The position numbers and the translations under genes were made by a program. Positions 18,803-27,827 of a DNA stretch of 64,000 nt are shown piece by piece; position 1 is the stretch's first letter, and every line of letters starts with the position of its first letter. Where the stretch lies: positions 1 to 64,000 of the forward strand of contig NZ_VDMJ01000002.1 of the NCBI RefSeq assembly GCF_006335115.1, written 5' to 3'. Origin of the DNA: Streptomyces sp. NP160. Its GTDB lineage: Bacteria > Actinomycetota > Actinomycetes > Actinomycetales > Quadrisphaeraceae. The notes below the pieces were generated by a model. It was not told the DNA's origin. It searched no databases and saw nothing but the letters and a program-made list of their open reading frames with translations.

Positions 18803-18815
18803 GATTCTGTTATCA
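18803..18815 (+). repeat. 13-bp motif GRTTCYGTTATCR, copy E
   Basis: Reads GATTCTGTTATCA in the divergent promoter region between the amidohydrolase and the exonuclease. It ends 20 bp before the exonuclease -10 box (TACGCT, 18836-18841). Confidence 0.7.
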
Positions 18816-18848
18816 CATACGGCGAGGCCTCCCCCTACGCTGACGGCC

Positions 18849-19877
18849 GTGCCCGACCCCGACCCCGCCGCCGAGCAGGGCCAGCGCGTCCTGCTGCTGG
18901 ACGCCGCGACCCTCTACTTCCGCGCCTTCTACGCCATCCCCTCCTCGGTGACAGCTCCCGACGGCACCCCGTCCGGCGCGGTGCGCGGGTTCCTCGACAT
19001 GACGGCCGCGCTGGTCGACAGGTTCCGCCCCCGCGCCGTCGTCGCCTGCTGGGACGACGACTGGCGCCCGGCCTGGCGCGTGGCCCGGATCGGCTCCTAC
19101 AAGGCCCACCGCGTCGCGACCGACGGCTCGGGGGCCAGCGGCGAGGAGGTGCCCGAGCACCTGCCCGCCCAGGCCGACGCCATCGCCGGGCTGCTCGCCG
19201 CGCTCGGCGTCCCTCGCGTCGGGGCACCGGCGTGCGAGGCCGACGACGTGGCCGGCGTCCTCGCCACCCGGACGGGGAGCACCGCCGTCCGGGGTGTCGA
19301 CGTGGTCAGCGGCGACCGCGACCTGCTGCAGCTCGTCGACGACCACGCCCACGGCGGCGCGGGCGTGCGCGTGGTGTGGATCGGCAAGGGCGTGGGCAAC
19401 GCCGAGGTGGTCGACGGCGCGGCCCTGGCCGAGCGGTACGACCTGCCGCCGCAGCACCCCGGCGACGCCTACGCCGACCTCGCGGTGCTGCGCGGCGACC
19501 CCAGCGACGGCCTGCCGGGCGTGGCCGGCATCGGGGAGAAGACCGCAGCGACCCTCCTGCGCCGCCACGGCGACCTGCTCGGCGTGCTCCAGGCCGCCCT
19601 GGACGGCGACAGCTCGGTCACGCCGGCCCAGCGCCGGCGCCTGGCCGAGGCCGCCGACTACCTCGACGTCGCGCCGCGCGTGGTCCGGGTGCTGCGCGAC
19701 GGGGAGGCGGTCGAGCCGTTCGGGGACGACACCGCGGGCGTCGACGCCGCCGACGTGCCGACCCCCGACCTCGACAGCACCTCGAGCCGTCTCGACGAGG
19801 CCGCCGTGACAGCGCTGGCCGAGCGCTGGGGCGCCCGCTCTCCCGCCGAGCGCCTCGTGGCCGCCCTCACCCGCTGA
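18849..19877 (+). CDS. 5'-3' exonuclease, Pol I N-terminal domain-like
   Basis: 342 residues, a stand-alone version of the flap/5' nuclease domain of DNA polymerase I. The acidic metal-binding residues occur in LLLDAATLYFRAFYA, ACWDDDW, EADDVAGVLA and VVSGDRDLLQLVDD. The H3TH DNA-binding region is GDPSDGLPGVAGIGEKTAATLLRRHG. It would act on 5' flaps and RNA primers in repair and replication. The GTG start follows TACGCT (18836-18841) by exactly 7 nt, a clean leaderless promoter. It converges with helY, separated by a strong hairpin. Confidence 0.9.
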   Translation: MPDPDPAAEQGQRVLLLDAATLYFRAFYAIPSSVTAPDGTPSGAVRGFLDMTAALVDRFRPRAVVACWDDDWRPAWRVARIGSYKAHRVATDGSGASGEEVPEHLPAQADAIAGLLAALGVPRVGAPACEADDVAGVLATRTGSTAVRGVDVVSGDRDLLQLVDDHAHGGAGVRVVWIGKGVGNAEVVDGAALAERYDLPPQHPGDAYADLAVLRGDPSDGLPGVAGIGEKTAATLLRRHGDLLGVLQAALDGDSSVTPAQRRRLAEAADYLDVAPRVVRVLRDGEAVEPFGDDTAGVDAADVPTPDLDSTSSRLDEAAVTALAERWGARSPAERLVAALTR

Positions 19878-19902
19878 TCCCGCTCCACAACCTCAGCAAG
19901 AA

Positions 19903-19928
19903 CCTCAACCCTCGAGCGAGGGTTGAGG
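19903..19928. terminator. Terminator between the exonuclease and helY genes
   Basis: CCTCAACCCTCG and CGAGGGTTGAGG form a perfect 12-bp stem with a 2-nt loop. Flanking AAGA and TCTT can extend it. It probably works in both directions between the converging genes. Confidence 0.85.
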
Positions 19929-19997
19929 CTCTTGCAGAGGGTGAGGGTCGACCGTCGTCGCTGGTCAGCCGGGGGTCAGCACCTGGTCGAGGCTCGC

Positions 19998-22697
19998 TCA
20001 GGCAGTGCGGGCCGCCGAGCCGGCCGAGTAGGTCACGACGCCCCTGTCGACGAGCCCGATGGCCTGGCGCGCCGTGCGGGCCAGGGCGTCGTCCTCGTCC
20101 GTCCCGGCCCGGGAGGCCACCACGACCACCTGGTCGAGGAGGTCGAGCAGCTGCCGCGCCCACCGCACGAAGTCGCCCGCGGCCAGGTCCACCGGGCCCC
20201 GCGCCGCGTCGAGCACGGCGTCCAGGGAGGCCCCGCGGCACCAGCGGTGCACCGGCCACACCAGGCCCAGGTCGGGCTCGCCGGTGGCCCGCAGGTGGTG
20301 GGCCTCCTCGGCGTCGGACAGCTGCGACCACGCGCGCACCGTGGCGGACAGGGCCTGGGAGACCGCGTGACCACCCGGGGTGTGCGCCGCCGGCGGGCCC
20401 TCCTCGCGGCGGGCCTCGTAGACGATGGTGGACAGCACCGTGGCGAGCCCGGCGGCGTCCAGCGCGGCCCACGCCCCCGAGCGCAGGCACTCGGCCACGA
20501 GGAGGTCCTTCTCGGCGTAGACCCGTCGCAGCACCTGCCCCGCCGGGGTGACGCGGAGCTCGCCGGGCAGCTCGCCGGGACGCTCCTCGCCGTCCTGCTG
20601 CGGCCCGGTGGGCTCGAGGTAGCCCAGCTCCACGAGGAGGTCGCAGACCCTGTCGAAGGTCCGCGCGATGGTGCCGGTGCGGGACTCGATGCGCGCCAGC
20701 ACCCCCTCGTGCTCCTTGCGCAGGCGCTCCCAGCGCTCGGCCCAGCGGGCGTGGTCCTCGCGGTCGGGGCAGCCGTGGCAGGGGTGCTGGCGCATCTGGC
20801 GGCGCAGCCGGTTCACCTCGGCGGCCACCTGGTCGTCGCGCAGAGGACGCCGCTGGTCGGTCACACCGCCCTTCTGGCGCGCCTCCGCGCCGCGCAGCGA
20901 CAGCTCCTCCACCGGGCCGCGACGGCGGCGGCGCGCTCCCTCACCCTCGAGCTCGCCGATGCGGCGGCGCAGGGCGGCGTACTCGGAGAAGTCGCCCAGG
21001 TGGCACGTCATGGCCTCGGCGTAGCCCGCCAGCCCCTCGGACTGGGTGCGCGCCTGGCGGGCCAGGCCCACCACGCCGCGGTCCGCCTGGAACTGGGCGA
21101 AGGACGTCTCCAGCACCTCGCGCGCCCGGGCGCGGCCCACCTGCGCCACGAGGTTGACGGCCATGTTGTAGGTCGGCCGGAAGCTGGAGCGCAGCGGGTA
21201 GGTGCGGGTGGAGGCCAGGCCGGCGACGCCCTCGGCGTCCAGGCCGGGCTGCCACAGCACCACCGCGTGGCCCTCCACGTCGATGCCGCGCCGCCCCGCA
21301 CGCCCGGTCAGCTGGGTGTACTCCCCCGGGGTCACGTCGACGTGGGACTCGCCGTTGAACTTCACGAGCTTCTCGATGACCACGCAGCGGGCGGGCATGT
21401 TGATGCCGAGGGCCAGGGTCTCGGTGGCGAACACGGCCTTGACCAGGCCGCGGGCGAAGAGGTCCTCGACCACCTCCTTGAAGGTGGGCAGCATGCCCGC
21501 GTGGTGGGCGGCCACGCCGCGCGAGAGCCCGTCGAGCCAGTCCCAGTAGCCCAGCACGGCGAGGTCGACGTCGGGCAGGGCGGCGCACCGCTCCTCCACC
21601 ACGGCGCGGATCTCGCGCCGCTCGGCGTCCGTGGTCAGGCGCACCCCCGCGGACACGCACTGGCGCACGGCGGCGTCGCACCCGTTGCGGGAGAAGACGA
21701 AGAGGATGGCGGGCAGCAGGTGCGCCTCCTCCAGCTCGGCCAGCACCTCCGCACGGGAGGCGGCGTGCACGCGGGCCCGCACCGCCGGGGACCGCTGCCC
21801 GCCGCGCGGAGGCCGGCGCCCGGGGTGGGCGCGCCCACCGCGCCCGCCGGGGCCGCCTCCGCGGTGCACGTCCTCGCGGGACATCCGCACCAGCTCGGGG
21901 TTGACCTCCAGCTGCGTGCTGGGCTCGGCCGGCGCCGTGCCGCGACGGCTCGGGACCGGACGCCCCCCGCTGTGGCCCGCCTCGCGCTCGGTGAAGAGGT
22001 CCACCACCCGCGTGCCCACCATGACGTGCTGCCACAGCGGCACCGGGCGGTGCTCGGAGACCACCACGTCCACCGCGCCGCGCACGGTGGCCAGCCAGTC
22101 GCCGAACTCCTCGGCGTTGCTGACGGTGGCGCTCAGCGAGGTGATCAGCACGTCGTCGGGGAGGTGGATGATCACCTCCTCCCACACCGCGCCGCGGGAA
22201 CGGTCGGCGAGGTAGTGCACCTCGTCCATGACCACGTGCGCGAGCCCGTCCAGCGCCGGGGAGCCCGCGTACAGCATGTTGCGCAGCACCTCGGTGGTCA
22301 TGACGACCACGGGGGCGTCGCCGTTGACGGAGGTGTCGCCGGTGAGCAGGCCGACCTGCTCGGAGCCGAACCTCTCGGCCAGCTCGGCGTGCTTCTGGTT
22401 GCTCAGGGCCTTGATGGGCGTGGTGTAGAAGGCCTTGCGCCCCGAGGCCAGCGCCAGGTGGACGGCGAACTCACCCACCACCGTCTTGCCGGCGCCGGTG
22501 GGCGCCGCCACCAGCACGCCCCGGCCGGCCTCCAGGGCCTCGCAGGCCCTCAGCTGGAAGCCGTCCAGGTCGAAGCCGACGGCCTCGCGGAACCTGCCCA
22601 GCTCGCTGGCCTGGAGCTTGCGCTCCCGCTGGGCGCGGGCCTTCGCTGCGGCGAACCGCTCCGCCGGTGAGGAAGGCGAGGACGACGGCACTGCCAT
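19998..22697 (-). CDS. helY: Ski2/Mtr4-like DEAD/DEAH RNA helicase
   Basis: 899 residues, matching actinobacterial HelY. Helicase motifs can be seen in order: AAPTGAGKTVV (Walker A) near residue 66, MDEVHYL (DEVH), LSATVSNAEEF, then in the second RecA domain FSRNGCD, FATETLALGINMP and LTGRAGRRGID. A C-terminal DSHCT-type region follows. A Gly/Arg-rich insertion at about residues 270-315 (with RGG-like elements) could bind RNA. Start ATG 22697 has TAGGCT 6 nt before it (22704-22709, minus), so it is probably leaderless. It is next to tatC, the order seen in mycobacteria. Confidence 0.93.
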   Translation of the reverse strand: MAVPSSSPSSPAERFAAAKARAQRERKLQASELGRFREAVGFDLDGFQLRACEALEAGRGVLVAAPTGAGKTVVGEFAVHLALASGRKAFYTTPIKALSNQKHAELAERFGSEQVGLLTGDTSVNGDAPVVVMTTEVLRNMLYAGSPALDGLAHVVMDEVHYLADRSRGAVWEEVIIHLPDDVLITSLSATVSNAEEFGDWLATVRGAVDVVVSEHRPVPLWQHVMVGTRVVDLFTEREAGHSGGRPVPSRRGTAPAEPSTQLEVNPELVRMSREDVHRGGGPGGRGGRAHPGRRPPRGGQRSPAVRARVHAASRAEVLAELEEAHLLPAILFVFSRNGCDAAVRQCVSAGVRLTTDAERREIRAVVEERCAALPDVDLAVLGYWDWLDGLSRGVAAHHAGMLPTFKEVVEDLFARGLVKAVFATETLALGINMPARCVVIEKLVKFNGESHVDVTPGEYTQLTGRAGRRGIDVEGHAVVLWQPGLDAEGVAGLASTRTYPLRSSFRPTYNMAVNLVAQVGRARAREVLETSFAQFQADRGVVGLARQARTQSEGLAGYAEAMTCHLGDFSEYAALRRRIGELEGEGARRRRRGPVEELSLRGAEARQKGGVTDQRRPLRDDQVAAEVNRLRRQMRQHPCHGCPDREDHARWAERWERLRKEHEGVLARIESRTGTIARTFDRVCDLLVELGYLEPTGPQQDGEERPGELPGELRVTPAGQVLRRVYAEKDLLVAECLRSGAWAALDAAGLATVLSTIVYEARREEGPPAAHTPGGHAVSQALSATVRAWSQLSDAEEAHHLRATGEPDLGLVWPVHRWCRGASLDAVLDAARGPVDLAAGDFVRWARQLLDLLDQVVVVASRAGTDEDDALARTARQAIGLVDRGVVTYSAGSAARTA

Positions 22698-22710
22698 GCA
22701 CCGAGCCTAT

Positions 22711-22738
22711 GCGCCCCGGGCGGCACCGCCCGGGGCGC
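22711..22738. terminator. Terminator after tatC
   Basis: GCGCCCCGGGCGG pairs with CCGCCCGGGGCGC around a 2-nt loop (13-bp perfect stem). It sits just past the tatC stop and 2 bp before the helY -10 box, insulating the two genes. Confidence 0.85.
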
Positions 22739-22744
22739 GGCGGG

Positions 22745-23566
22745 TCAGAGCGCGCTGGCCTCGTCGTCGGACAGGCCCGCGTACTGCGGGTCGCCCTTGG
22801 CCCGGCGCTTGTCGTTGACCATGCAGATCGCGATCGCGACGGCGAAGAGCAGCAGCATCGGGGTGGCCAGCATGAACATCGCCAGGATGTCCGGCGTCGG
22901 GGTGGCGATCGCGGCGAAGGTGAAGCAGACCACCGTGACCCACCGCCAGGCCTTGAGCACCGCCTTGCCGGAGACCAGGCCCGCCAGGTTGAGGCCGACC
23001 AGCACCACGGGCAGCAGGAAGGCGGCGCCGAACGCCAGCACCGTGCGCATGACGAAGCCCAGGTAGACGTCGGCTGCGATGTAGTTGGCCCCGTCGGTCG
23101 GGGTGAACGCGGTGAAGAAGGTGACCACGTTGGGGATGAAGAGGGTGGACAGCCACACGCCCGCCAGGAACAGCGGCACCGCTGCCGCCACGAACCCGAG
23201 CGCGTAGCGCTTCTCCTTCTTGGTGAGCCCGGGGGTGATGAAGGCCCAGAGCTCGTAGATCCACACCGGCGAGGAGATGATCACGCCGATCCACACCGAC
23301 ATCTTGATCTTCAGGTCGAAGGCCGTGCCGACCCCGACGAAGTTGATGGCGATGTCCTGGCCCTGGTCCTGCAGCCGCTGGATCGGCTCGGTGATGTAGT
23401 TCAGGACCGGGTCGTAGAGGAACCACCCGCCGACGGCGCCCAGGAGCACCGCGATGCCGGCGATGACGACGCGCTTGCGCAGCTCGACGAGGTGCTCGCG
23501 CAGCGGCATGCGCCCCTCGGGGTCCTTGCCGCGCCGCGCCGGGCGCGGTGGGGTCTCGGTGGCCAC
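22745..23566 (-). CDS. tatC: Sec-independent translocase subunit TatC
   Basis: 273 residues with six membrane segments. The amphipathic N-terminal motif MPLREHLVELRKRVV is the TatC signature that recognises twin-arginine signals, and a later FITPGLTKKEKRYALGFV segment is equally typical. With TatA it exports folded proteins at the cytoplasmic membrane. There is no tatB in the window, which is usual because it lies elsewhere in actinobacteria. The GTG start has a GGAGG-type ribosome site, and the gene follows tatA by about 50 bp, so they are probably one transcript. Confidence 0.96.
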   Translation of the reverse strand: MATETPPRPARRGKDPEGRMPLREHLVELRKRVVIAGIAVLLGAVGGWFLYDPVLNYITEPIQRLQDQGQDIAINFVGVGTAFDLKIKMSVWIGVIISSPVWIYELWAFITPGLTKKEKRYALGFVAAAVPLFLAGVWLSTLFIPNVVTFFTAFTPTDGANYIAADVYLGFVMRTVLAFGAAFLLPVVLVGLNLAGLVSGKAVLKAWRWVTVVCFTFAAIATPTPDILAMFMLATPMLLLFAVAIAICMVNDKRRAKGDPQYAGLSDDEASAL

Positions 23567-23617
23567 GCGGGTCAGCCTCCGGTCAGCGGGTCGTCAGGGT
23601 GCCGGTGAGCGGGCCGC

Positions 23618-23920
23618 TCAGGCGGTGTGGCGCTGCTGGTCGTACGACGAGGTGGGGCCCTGCGTCGGCTGGTCGCGGCGCTGCTCGTCGACGACGCGGC
23701 CCTCGAGGGGGCGCGAGGGGGTGCCCTCGTGGTCGGAGGCGGAGGAGCTCGGCCCGCGGCGCTCGTCGTCGGTCTTCATCTCCTTGACCTCGGACTTGAA
23801 GATGCGCATGGAGCGGCCGATGCTGCGGGCCGCGTCGGGCAGGCGCTTCGCGCCGAAGAGCAGCACGACGAGCAGGATCAGGACGATCAGCAGCGCAGGG
23901 TTGTCGAAGATCGCGCGCAC
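23618..23920 (-). CDS. tatA: Sec-independent translocase subunit TatA
   Basis: 100 residues. One N-terminal membrane segment ([24 protein letters not shown]) leads into the conserved FGxKRLP hinge, followed by an amphipathic helix ([15 protein letters not shown]) and a charged, disordered tail. TatA forms the protein-conducting assembly with TatC. GTG 23920 is preceded by GGAGGTGGAAC, a good ribosome site. Together with tatC it sits between pafC and helY, as in mycobacteria. Confidence 0.95.
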   Translation of the reverse strand: MRAIFDNPALLIVLILLVVLLFGAKRLPDAARSIGRSMRIFKSEVKEMKTDDERRGPSSSASDHEGTPSRPLEGRVVDEQRRDQPTQGPTSSYDQQRHTA

Positions 23921-24018
23921 GTTCCACCTCCGGTGTGGGTTCGGGCAACTGTAACCCCGGGGTGGCGCGGGTCAGCCGGTTCCCGCCTGGGAGTCAGCCG
24001 AACGTCTGGCCGGACGGG

Positions 24019-24345
24019 TCAGCCCACGGCCCTGCGCAGGCGCAGCTGCTCGCGACGGGCCTCGCGCTGGGCGGCCACGCGCCGCGCGCGCCGCTTGCGC
24101 AGCTTCGCCTGCTCGCGGCGGCGCTGGGCGCGCAGGGCGTACGGGTCGTCCATGACGGAGTGCGCCGGCTTCTGGGCGGGCAGGCGCTCGACCTGCGCCA
24201 TGAGCTCACCGGCGCGGGCGGAGGCCTCCCCCACGGCGCCGAGCACCGAGAAGCCCTTCTTGACCACGCCCCAGGCCAGCAGGCCCAGCACGACGAGCCC
24301 GGCCAGACCCAGCCCCAGGTACACCGCGACCCACCACCAGCCCAT
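24019..24345 (-). CDS. Small membrane-anchored, highly basic coiled-coil protein
   Basis: 108 residues. One N-terminal membrane segment (VAVYLGLGLAGLVVLGLLAWGVV) is followed by a helical region and an Arg-rich C-terminal helix (RRREQAKLRKRRARRVAAQR). I do not recognise the family. The C-terminus could form a coiled coil or contact nucleic acid or phospholipid. ATG 24345 follows a -10 TAGCCT (24352-24357, minus) by 6 nt, so it probably has its own leaderless transcript. It lies between the zinc-ribbon gene and tatA. Confidence 0.65.
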   Translation of the reverse strand: MGWWWVAVYLGLGLAGLVVLGLLAWGVVKKGFSVLGAVGEASARAGELMAQVERLPAQKPAHSVMDDPYALRAQRRREQAKLRKRRARRVAAQREARREQLRLRRAVG

Positions 24346-24413
24346 CGCAGCAGGCTAGTGGTGGGTCTCGAGCGGGTCGCGGGCGGCGGAGCGCTGCCGC
24401 CCGGCGGGGGGCC

Positions 24414-24749
24414 TCAGGCCGGGTGGCGCAGGCGGGTGGTGGCGGCGGCCACCACGTCGGTGCTCTCCAGGGCCAGGGTGAAGTCGAGGACGTCGTCCCA
24501 GCTGATGGTGGAGCCGGTGTGCTCCTCGAGCGCCTCGGCCGGCACGGCCCAGTGCTCGGCGGGCACGCCGCCGGTGGTCAGCAGGCGGGCCACCTCGTCG
24601 GTGGCGTGCTTGCGCACCTCGTCGGCGCACTCGGGGCAGTGGAACGCGTAGAAGCTCCACGCCGGGACCGTGCACACCACGAGGCGCACCTGGGGCGGGG
24701 TCAGCTCGACGTCGCCGCAGGTGGGGCAGGAGGCCTTGATGGTGGTCAT
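24414..24749 (-). CDS. Conserved small zinc-ribbon protein
   Basis: 111 residues. It begins MTTIKASCPTCGDVELTPP and continues with YAFHCPECADEV, giving two CPxC pairs that would bind one zinc ion. The rest is a mainly helical region with HWAVPAEALEEHTG. I recall similar proteins across actinobacteria, without known function. ATG 24749 is used because GGAAGGA stands about 9 nt upstream; a longer frame reaches an upstream ATG but lacks support. The fold could bind nucleic acid or protein. Confidence 0.65.
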   Translation of the reverse strand: MTTIKASCPTCGDVELTPPQVRLVVCTVPAWSFYAFHCPECADEVRKHATDEVARLLTTGGVPAEHWAVPAEALEEHTGSTISWDDVLDFTLALESTDVVAAATTRLRHPA

Positions 24750-24834
24750 GGGGGCGGGTCCTTCCGTCAGGCGCACGCCCCGGCTCCTCGGGGCTACACA
24801 CCTGATCGGGCCCGCCCCGGACGCCCTTGACGGT

Positions 24835-25989
24835 TCAGGCGCCCGGATGCTCCGACCGGGCGTCGGCCGGTGGGGGGACCCCCTGCCCCGGTGCCCCCTG
24901 CCCCGGTGCCCCGTGCGCGGCCAGCGCGGCGGCCGCGGCCTCGGCCAGGCCCTGGGCCACCTCCGGGGGGTCGACGACGACGGCGGCGCCGCCCAGCGGG
25001 AGCAGGAGCCGGCGCAGCCAGCGGTCGTCCGGGGTGCGCAGGACCACCCGCAGGCCGTCGTCGTCGAGCTCCTCGCTGGACTCCAGCGGCACCCGCTCGG
25101 CCACCCAGCGGGCGGACCCCGCCAGCTCGAGGGTGACGACGAGGTCGTCCTCGCCGGGGGTGAACAGCGACTCGTCGACGTCGCGGGCCACGGCCTCCGG
25201 CGGCGGGGTGCCGTCGGCGTCCAGGACGGCCGCGGTGACCACCCGGTCCACGCGGAAGAGGCGGACGCCGCCCGCGCGGTGGCACCAGCCCTCGAGGTAC
25301 CAGCGCCCGTCGACGGTGAGCAGGCGCATCGGGTCGACGTCGCGCTCGGTGGTCTCGTCGCGGCTGGGGACGAGGTAGTGCAGCCGCAGGCGGCGGCGCC
25401 CGGCGGGGTGGCGCAGCGCCTCGCGCAGGGTGGCGAGCACCTCCGCGGCGGCCTCCTCCCCCGACGGCACCGCCTCGCGGGCCAGCGCGCCCTGGCCCCC
25501 GGAGCCGCCGGTGAGGTCCACCGCGAGCGCGCGGGAGGCGTGGGCGGCCTCGCCGGCGGCCTCGGTGAGCTTGGCCAGGGCGCCGTTCAGGGCCTCGCGG
25601 TCCTCCTCGCCGGCCGAGAAGCCGGGGACGTCGAGGAGGGTGCGCAGGCCGGTGATGAGGGCCAGGGCCTCGTCGATGCCGAGGCGCAGCGGGCGGGCGA
25701 TGGCGTCGGCGTTGCCGATGTGGAGGCGCCCGCCCTCCCAGTCGGCCTCGATGAGGTCGTCGGGGAGGTGGCCGGGGGTGCCGCAGACGAAGAGGAGCTC
25801 GAGGTCCTTCACCAGCTGGTCGGTGGTGATGGCGAAGCGCTGCGCGACCTCCTCCAGCGGTGCGCCCTGGTGCTCGAGCACCCAGGGGACCATGGCGAGC
25901 AGGCGGGAGAGCCTGTCGGCGGCGGAGACCTGCACGGGGGGCCGGGACCGGCGGCCGGGCTGCCGGCCGGCGGACTGGTGGGTGGTCAC
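24835..25989 (-). CDS. pafC: WYL-domain regulator PafC
   Basis: 384 residues. The N-terminus carries a winged-helix segment (ADRLSRLLAMVPWVLEHQGAPLEEVAQRFAI), the middle carries the WYL sensor domain with DGRWYLEGWCHRAGGVRLFRVDRV, and the C-terminus is the WCX extension. With PafB it forms the heterodimer-like activator of LexA-independent DNA-damage genes in mycobacteria; the name comes from linkage to pafA, not from pupylation. The start overlaps the pafB stop by GTGA. The N-terminal 25 residues are basic and probably flexible. Confidence 0.9.
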   Translation of the reverse strand: MTTHQSAGRQPGRRSRPPVQVSAADRLSRLLAMVPWVLEHQGAPLEEVAQRFAITTDQLVKDLELLFVCGTPGHLPDDLIEADWEGGRLHIGNADAIARPLRLGIDEALALITGLRTLLDVPGFSAGEEDREALNGALAKLTEAAGEAAHASRALAVDLTGGSGGQGALAREAVPSGEEAAAEVLATLREALRHPAGRRRLRLHYLVPSRDETTERDVDPMRLLTVDGRWYLEGWCHRAGGVRLFRVDRVVTAAVLDADGTPPPEAVARDVDESLFTPGEDDLVVTLELAGSARWVAERVPLESSEELDDDGLRVVLRTPDDRWLRRLLLPLGGAAVVVDPPEVAQGLAEAAAAALAAHGAPGQGAPGQGVPPPADARSEHPGA

Positions 25990-26978
25990 CGGGTGCCGCC
26001 GTGGGCGGCGAGGACGCCGCGCAGGCGCCGCAGGACGGCGTCGCGGACGTCGTCGGGGCCCAGGACCACGGCGTGGGGGGCGGCGGCGGCCACGGTGGCG
26101 GCGAGCTCCTCGGCGTCGGTGAACTCCACCTCGGCGACCACCTCGCGGCCGGCGTCGGCAGCGGGGACGCCGGCGCGCAGGCGCAGCTGGCCGGCGGCGC
26201 CGGGGGCGAGGCGGAGGCGGGCGGTGCGAGGCGCGGACTCCCGGCCGGCCTGGGCGGCGGCGATCATGGCGCGCCCGTCGACGTCGTCGGGGACGTCGTA
26301 GGCGCCGGCGGGGCCGGTGCGCCGCACGGTGCCCTCGATGCGGGACAGGCGGAACACGCGCGGGGCGGCGCGGTCGAGGTCGTGGGCGACCAGGTACCAG
26401 TGGCCGCGCCAGGAGGTGACCTGCCAGGGCTGCACGCTGCGCCGGGAGGGCTCGGCGGCGCCGGGGCGGCGGTAGGTGAAGGTGACGCGCTGGCGGTCGC
26501 GGGCGGCGGCGTACAGGGGCTCGAACGCCGGTTCGGCGGTGCGGACGCGCGGCTCGACGCCCACGAGGGACTGCTCGTCGACGTCCACCCCGAGGGCGCG
26601 CAGCTTGGTGACGGCGCGGGCCGCCGGGCCGGCGAGGCTGGCCTGCGCCCACACCCGCGCGGCCAGCGAGAGCACGGCCAGCTCAGCGGGCGTGAAGGAG
26701 ACGGCGGGCAGGGCGTAGGCGTCCCGGTCGACCTTGTAGCCCTGCTCGTCGTCGAACCAGGCGGAGGCGGAGCCGGTGACCAGGGGGACGCCGAGCTCGC
26801 GCAGCTCCTCCTTGTCGCGCTCGAACATCCTGTCGAACGCGTCGGTGCTGGCGCAGTCCTCGTACTGCGGCACCGCTCTGCGGATCTGCTCCTTGGTGAG
26901 CCAGGTGCGGGTGGACAGCAGGGCGATGACGAGGTTCAGGAGGCGCTCGGTCCGGCGGTCCCCCGAGGCTGCTGCCAC
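25986..26978 (-). CDS. pafB: WYL-domain regulator PafB
   Basis: 330 residues. The N-terminal HTH (TERLLNLVIALLSTRTWLTKEQI, then FDRMFERDKEELRELGVPLV) is typical of WYL regulators. The WYL domain contains WRGHWYLVAHDLDRAAPRVFRLSRI, and a WCX domain follows. It works with PafC to activate DNA-damage response genes. GTG 26978 follows TAGCCT (26986-26991, minus) by 7 nt, so pafBC is probably made from a leaderless mRNA. In most actinobacteria pafB lies directly after pafA; here about 12 kb of nitrate-assimilation and FKBP genes separate them. Confidence 0.9.
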   Translation of the reverse strand: MAAASGDRRTERLLNLVIALLSTRTWLTKEQIRRAVPQYEDCASTDAFDRMFERDKEELRELGVPLVTGSASAWFDDEQGYKVDRDAYALPAVSFTPAELAVLSLAARVWAQASLAGPAARAVTKLRALGVDVDEQSLVGVEPRVRTAEPAFEPLYAAARDRQRVTFTYRRPGAAEPSRRSVQPWQVTSWRGHWYLVAHDLDRAAPRVFRLSRIEGTVRRTGPAGAYDVPDDVDGRAMIAAAQAGRESAPRTARLRLAPGAAGQLRLRAGVPAADAGREVVAEVEFTDAEELAATVAAAAPHAVVLGPDDVRDAVLRRLRGVLAAHGGTR

Positions 26979-27035
26979 GGCGGGGAGGCTACCCCGCGGG
27001 CGCCTCCCGTGCGGGCTCGCCCACCCGGGCAGCCC

Positions 27036-27827
27036 TCAGCCGAGCCCGGCGCCCGCCAGCGGTCCGACCCGCTCCGGCTCCTGGCGCAGGCCCTCCAGGG
27101 CCTCGTCGTAGCGGCGCAGCGCCAGGGCGGCCAGGCGCGGGTCGACGTCGCCGTCGGCGCACAGGGTCTTCGCGACGACGTCGGCAGGGGCCGCTGCGCC
27201 GGAGCCGTCGAGCAGCGCGTCCAGGCGCTGGGAGAACACCCCGGGCGCGAGCAGGTACGGCACCACCGCCACCCGCCGGGTGGGGTGCGCCTCCCGCAGC
27301 GCGGCGCAGGCCTGCGGGACCGTCGGCTCCTGGGCGCTGGCGTACCCCGCCACGACGGGTCCGTCGCGGCGCGCGGACAGGGACGCCAGCACCCGCTCGA
27401 CGTCGGCCACCGCCTGCGGCGCCAGCGAGCCGGCGGCGGCGAGCACCACCGCGTCGTCGTCGCGGGCGCCCGCCGCCGCGAGGCGGTCGCACAGCACGTC
27501 CACCAGCGCGGTGTCCGGCCCGAGGGCCGCCGCGGCCACGGCCGCGCCGCCGGCGCGGCGGGCCGCCCTCACGGCGGACGCCACGTCGGAGCGCACGTGG
27601 TAGCCGGTGGACAGCAGCAGCGGGACGACGACGCAGGCCCGTCCGGCGACGGCGAGGCGCGCGACGACGGCGTCCAGGGCGGGCTTCTGCACGTCGACGT
27701 GGGCGGCGACGACCTCCGTGCCGGGGCGCGCGGCGGCCACCGCCAGCCGCAGCTGGGCGATGGTCCGCCGGCCGGTGGCCGAGCGGGTGCCGTGCGAGAC
27801 GGCCACGAGGACCGGCTGCTCGCTCAC
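27036..27827 (-). CDS. sirB: Sirohydrochlorin ferrochelatase (CbiX/SirB type)
   Basis: 263 residues, two tandem CbiX-like halves. The first has VAVSHGTRSATGRRTI and VVVPLLLSTGYHVRSDV; the second has VAGYASAQEPTV and VAVVPYLLAPGVFSQRL. The histidines of SHGT and GYH are expected metal ligands in the first half. It would insert iron into sirohydrochlorin, the last step of siroheme synthesis, serving NirB. Its start overlaps the hemD stop by GTGA. Cobalt insertion for B12 is an alternative in this family, but the nitrite reductase context favours siroheme. Confidence 0.85.
   Translation of the reverse strand: MSEQPVLVAVSHGTRSATGRRTIAQLRLAVAAARPGTEVVAAHVDVQKPALDAVVARLAVAGRACVVVPLLLSTGYHVRSDVASAVRAARRAGGAAVAAAALGPDTALVDVLCDRLAAAGARDDDAVVLAAAGSLAPQAVADVERVLASLSARRDGPVVAGYASAQEPTVPQACAALREAHPTRRVAVVPYLLAPGVFSQRLDALLDGSGAAAPADVVAKTLCADGDVDPRLAALALRRYDEALEGLRQEPERVGPLAGAGLG

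Noticed and set aside
19923-22670. A 915-residue open frame opposite helY
   Set aside because: His/Gly/Val-rich composition typical of antisense frames in GC-rich DNA; helY has all helicase motifs.
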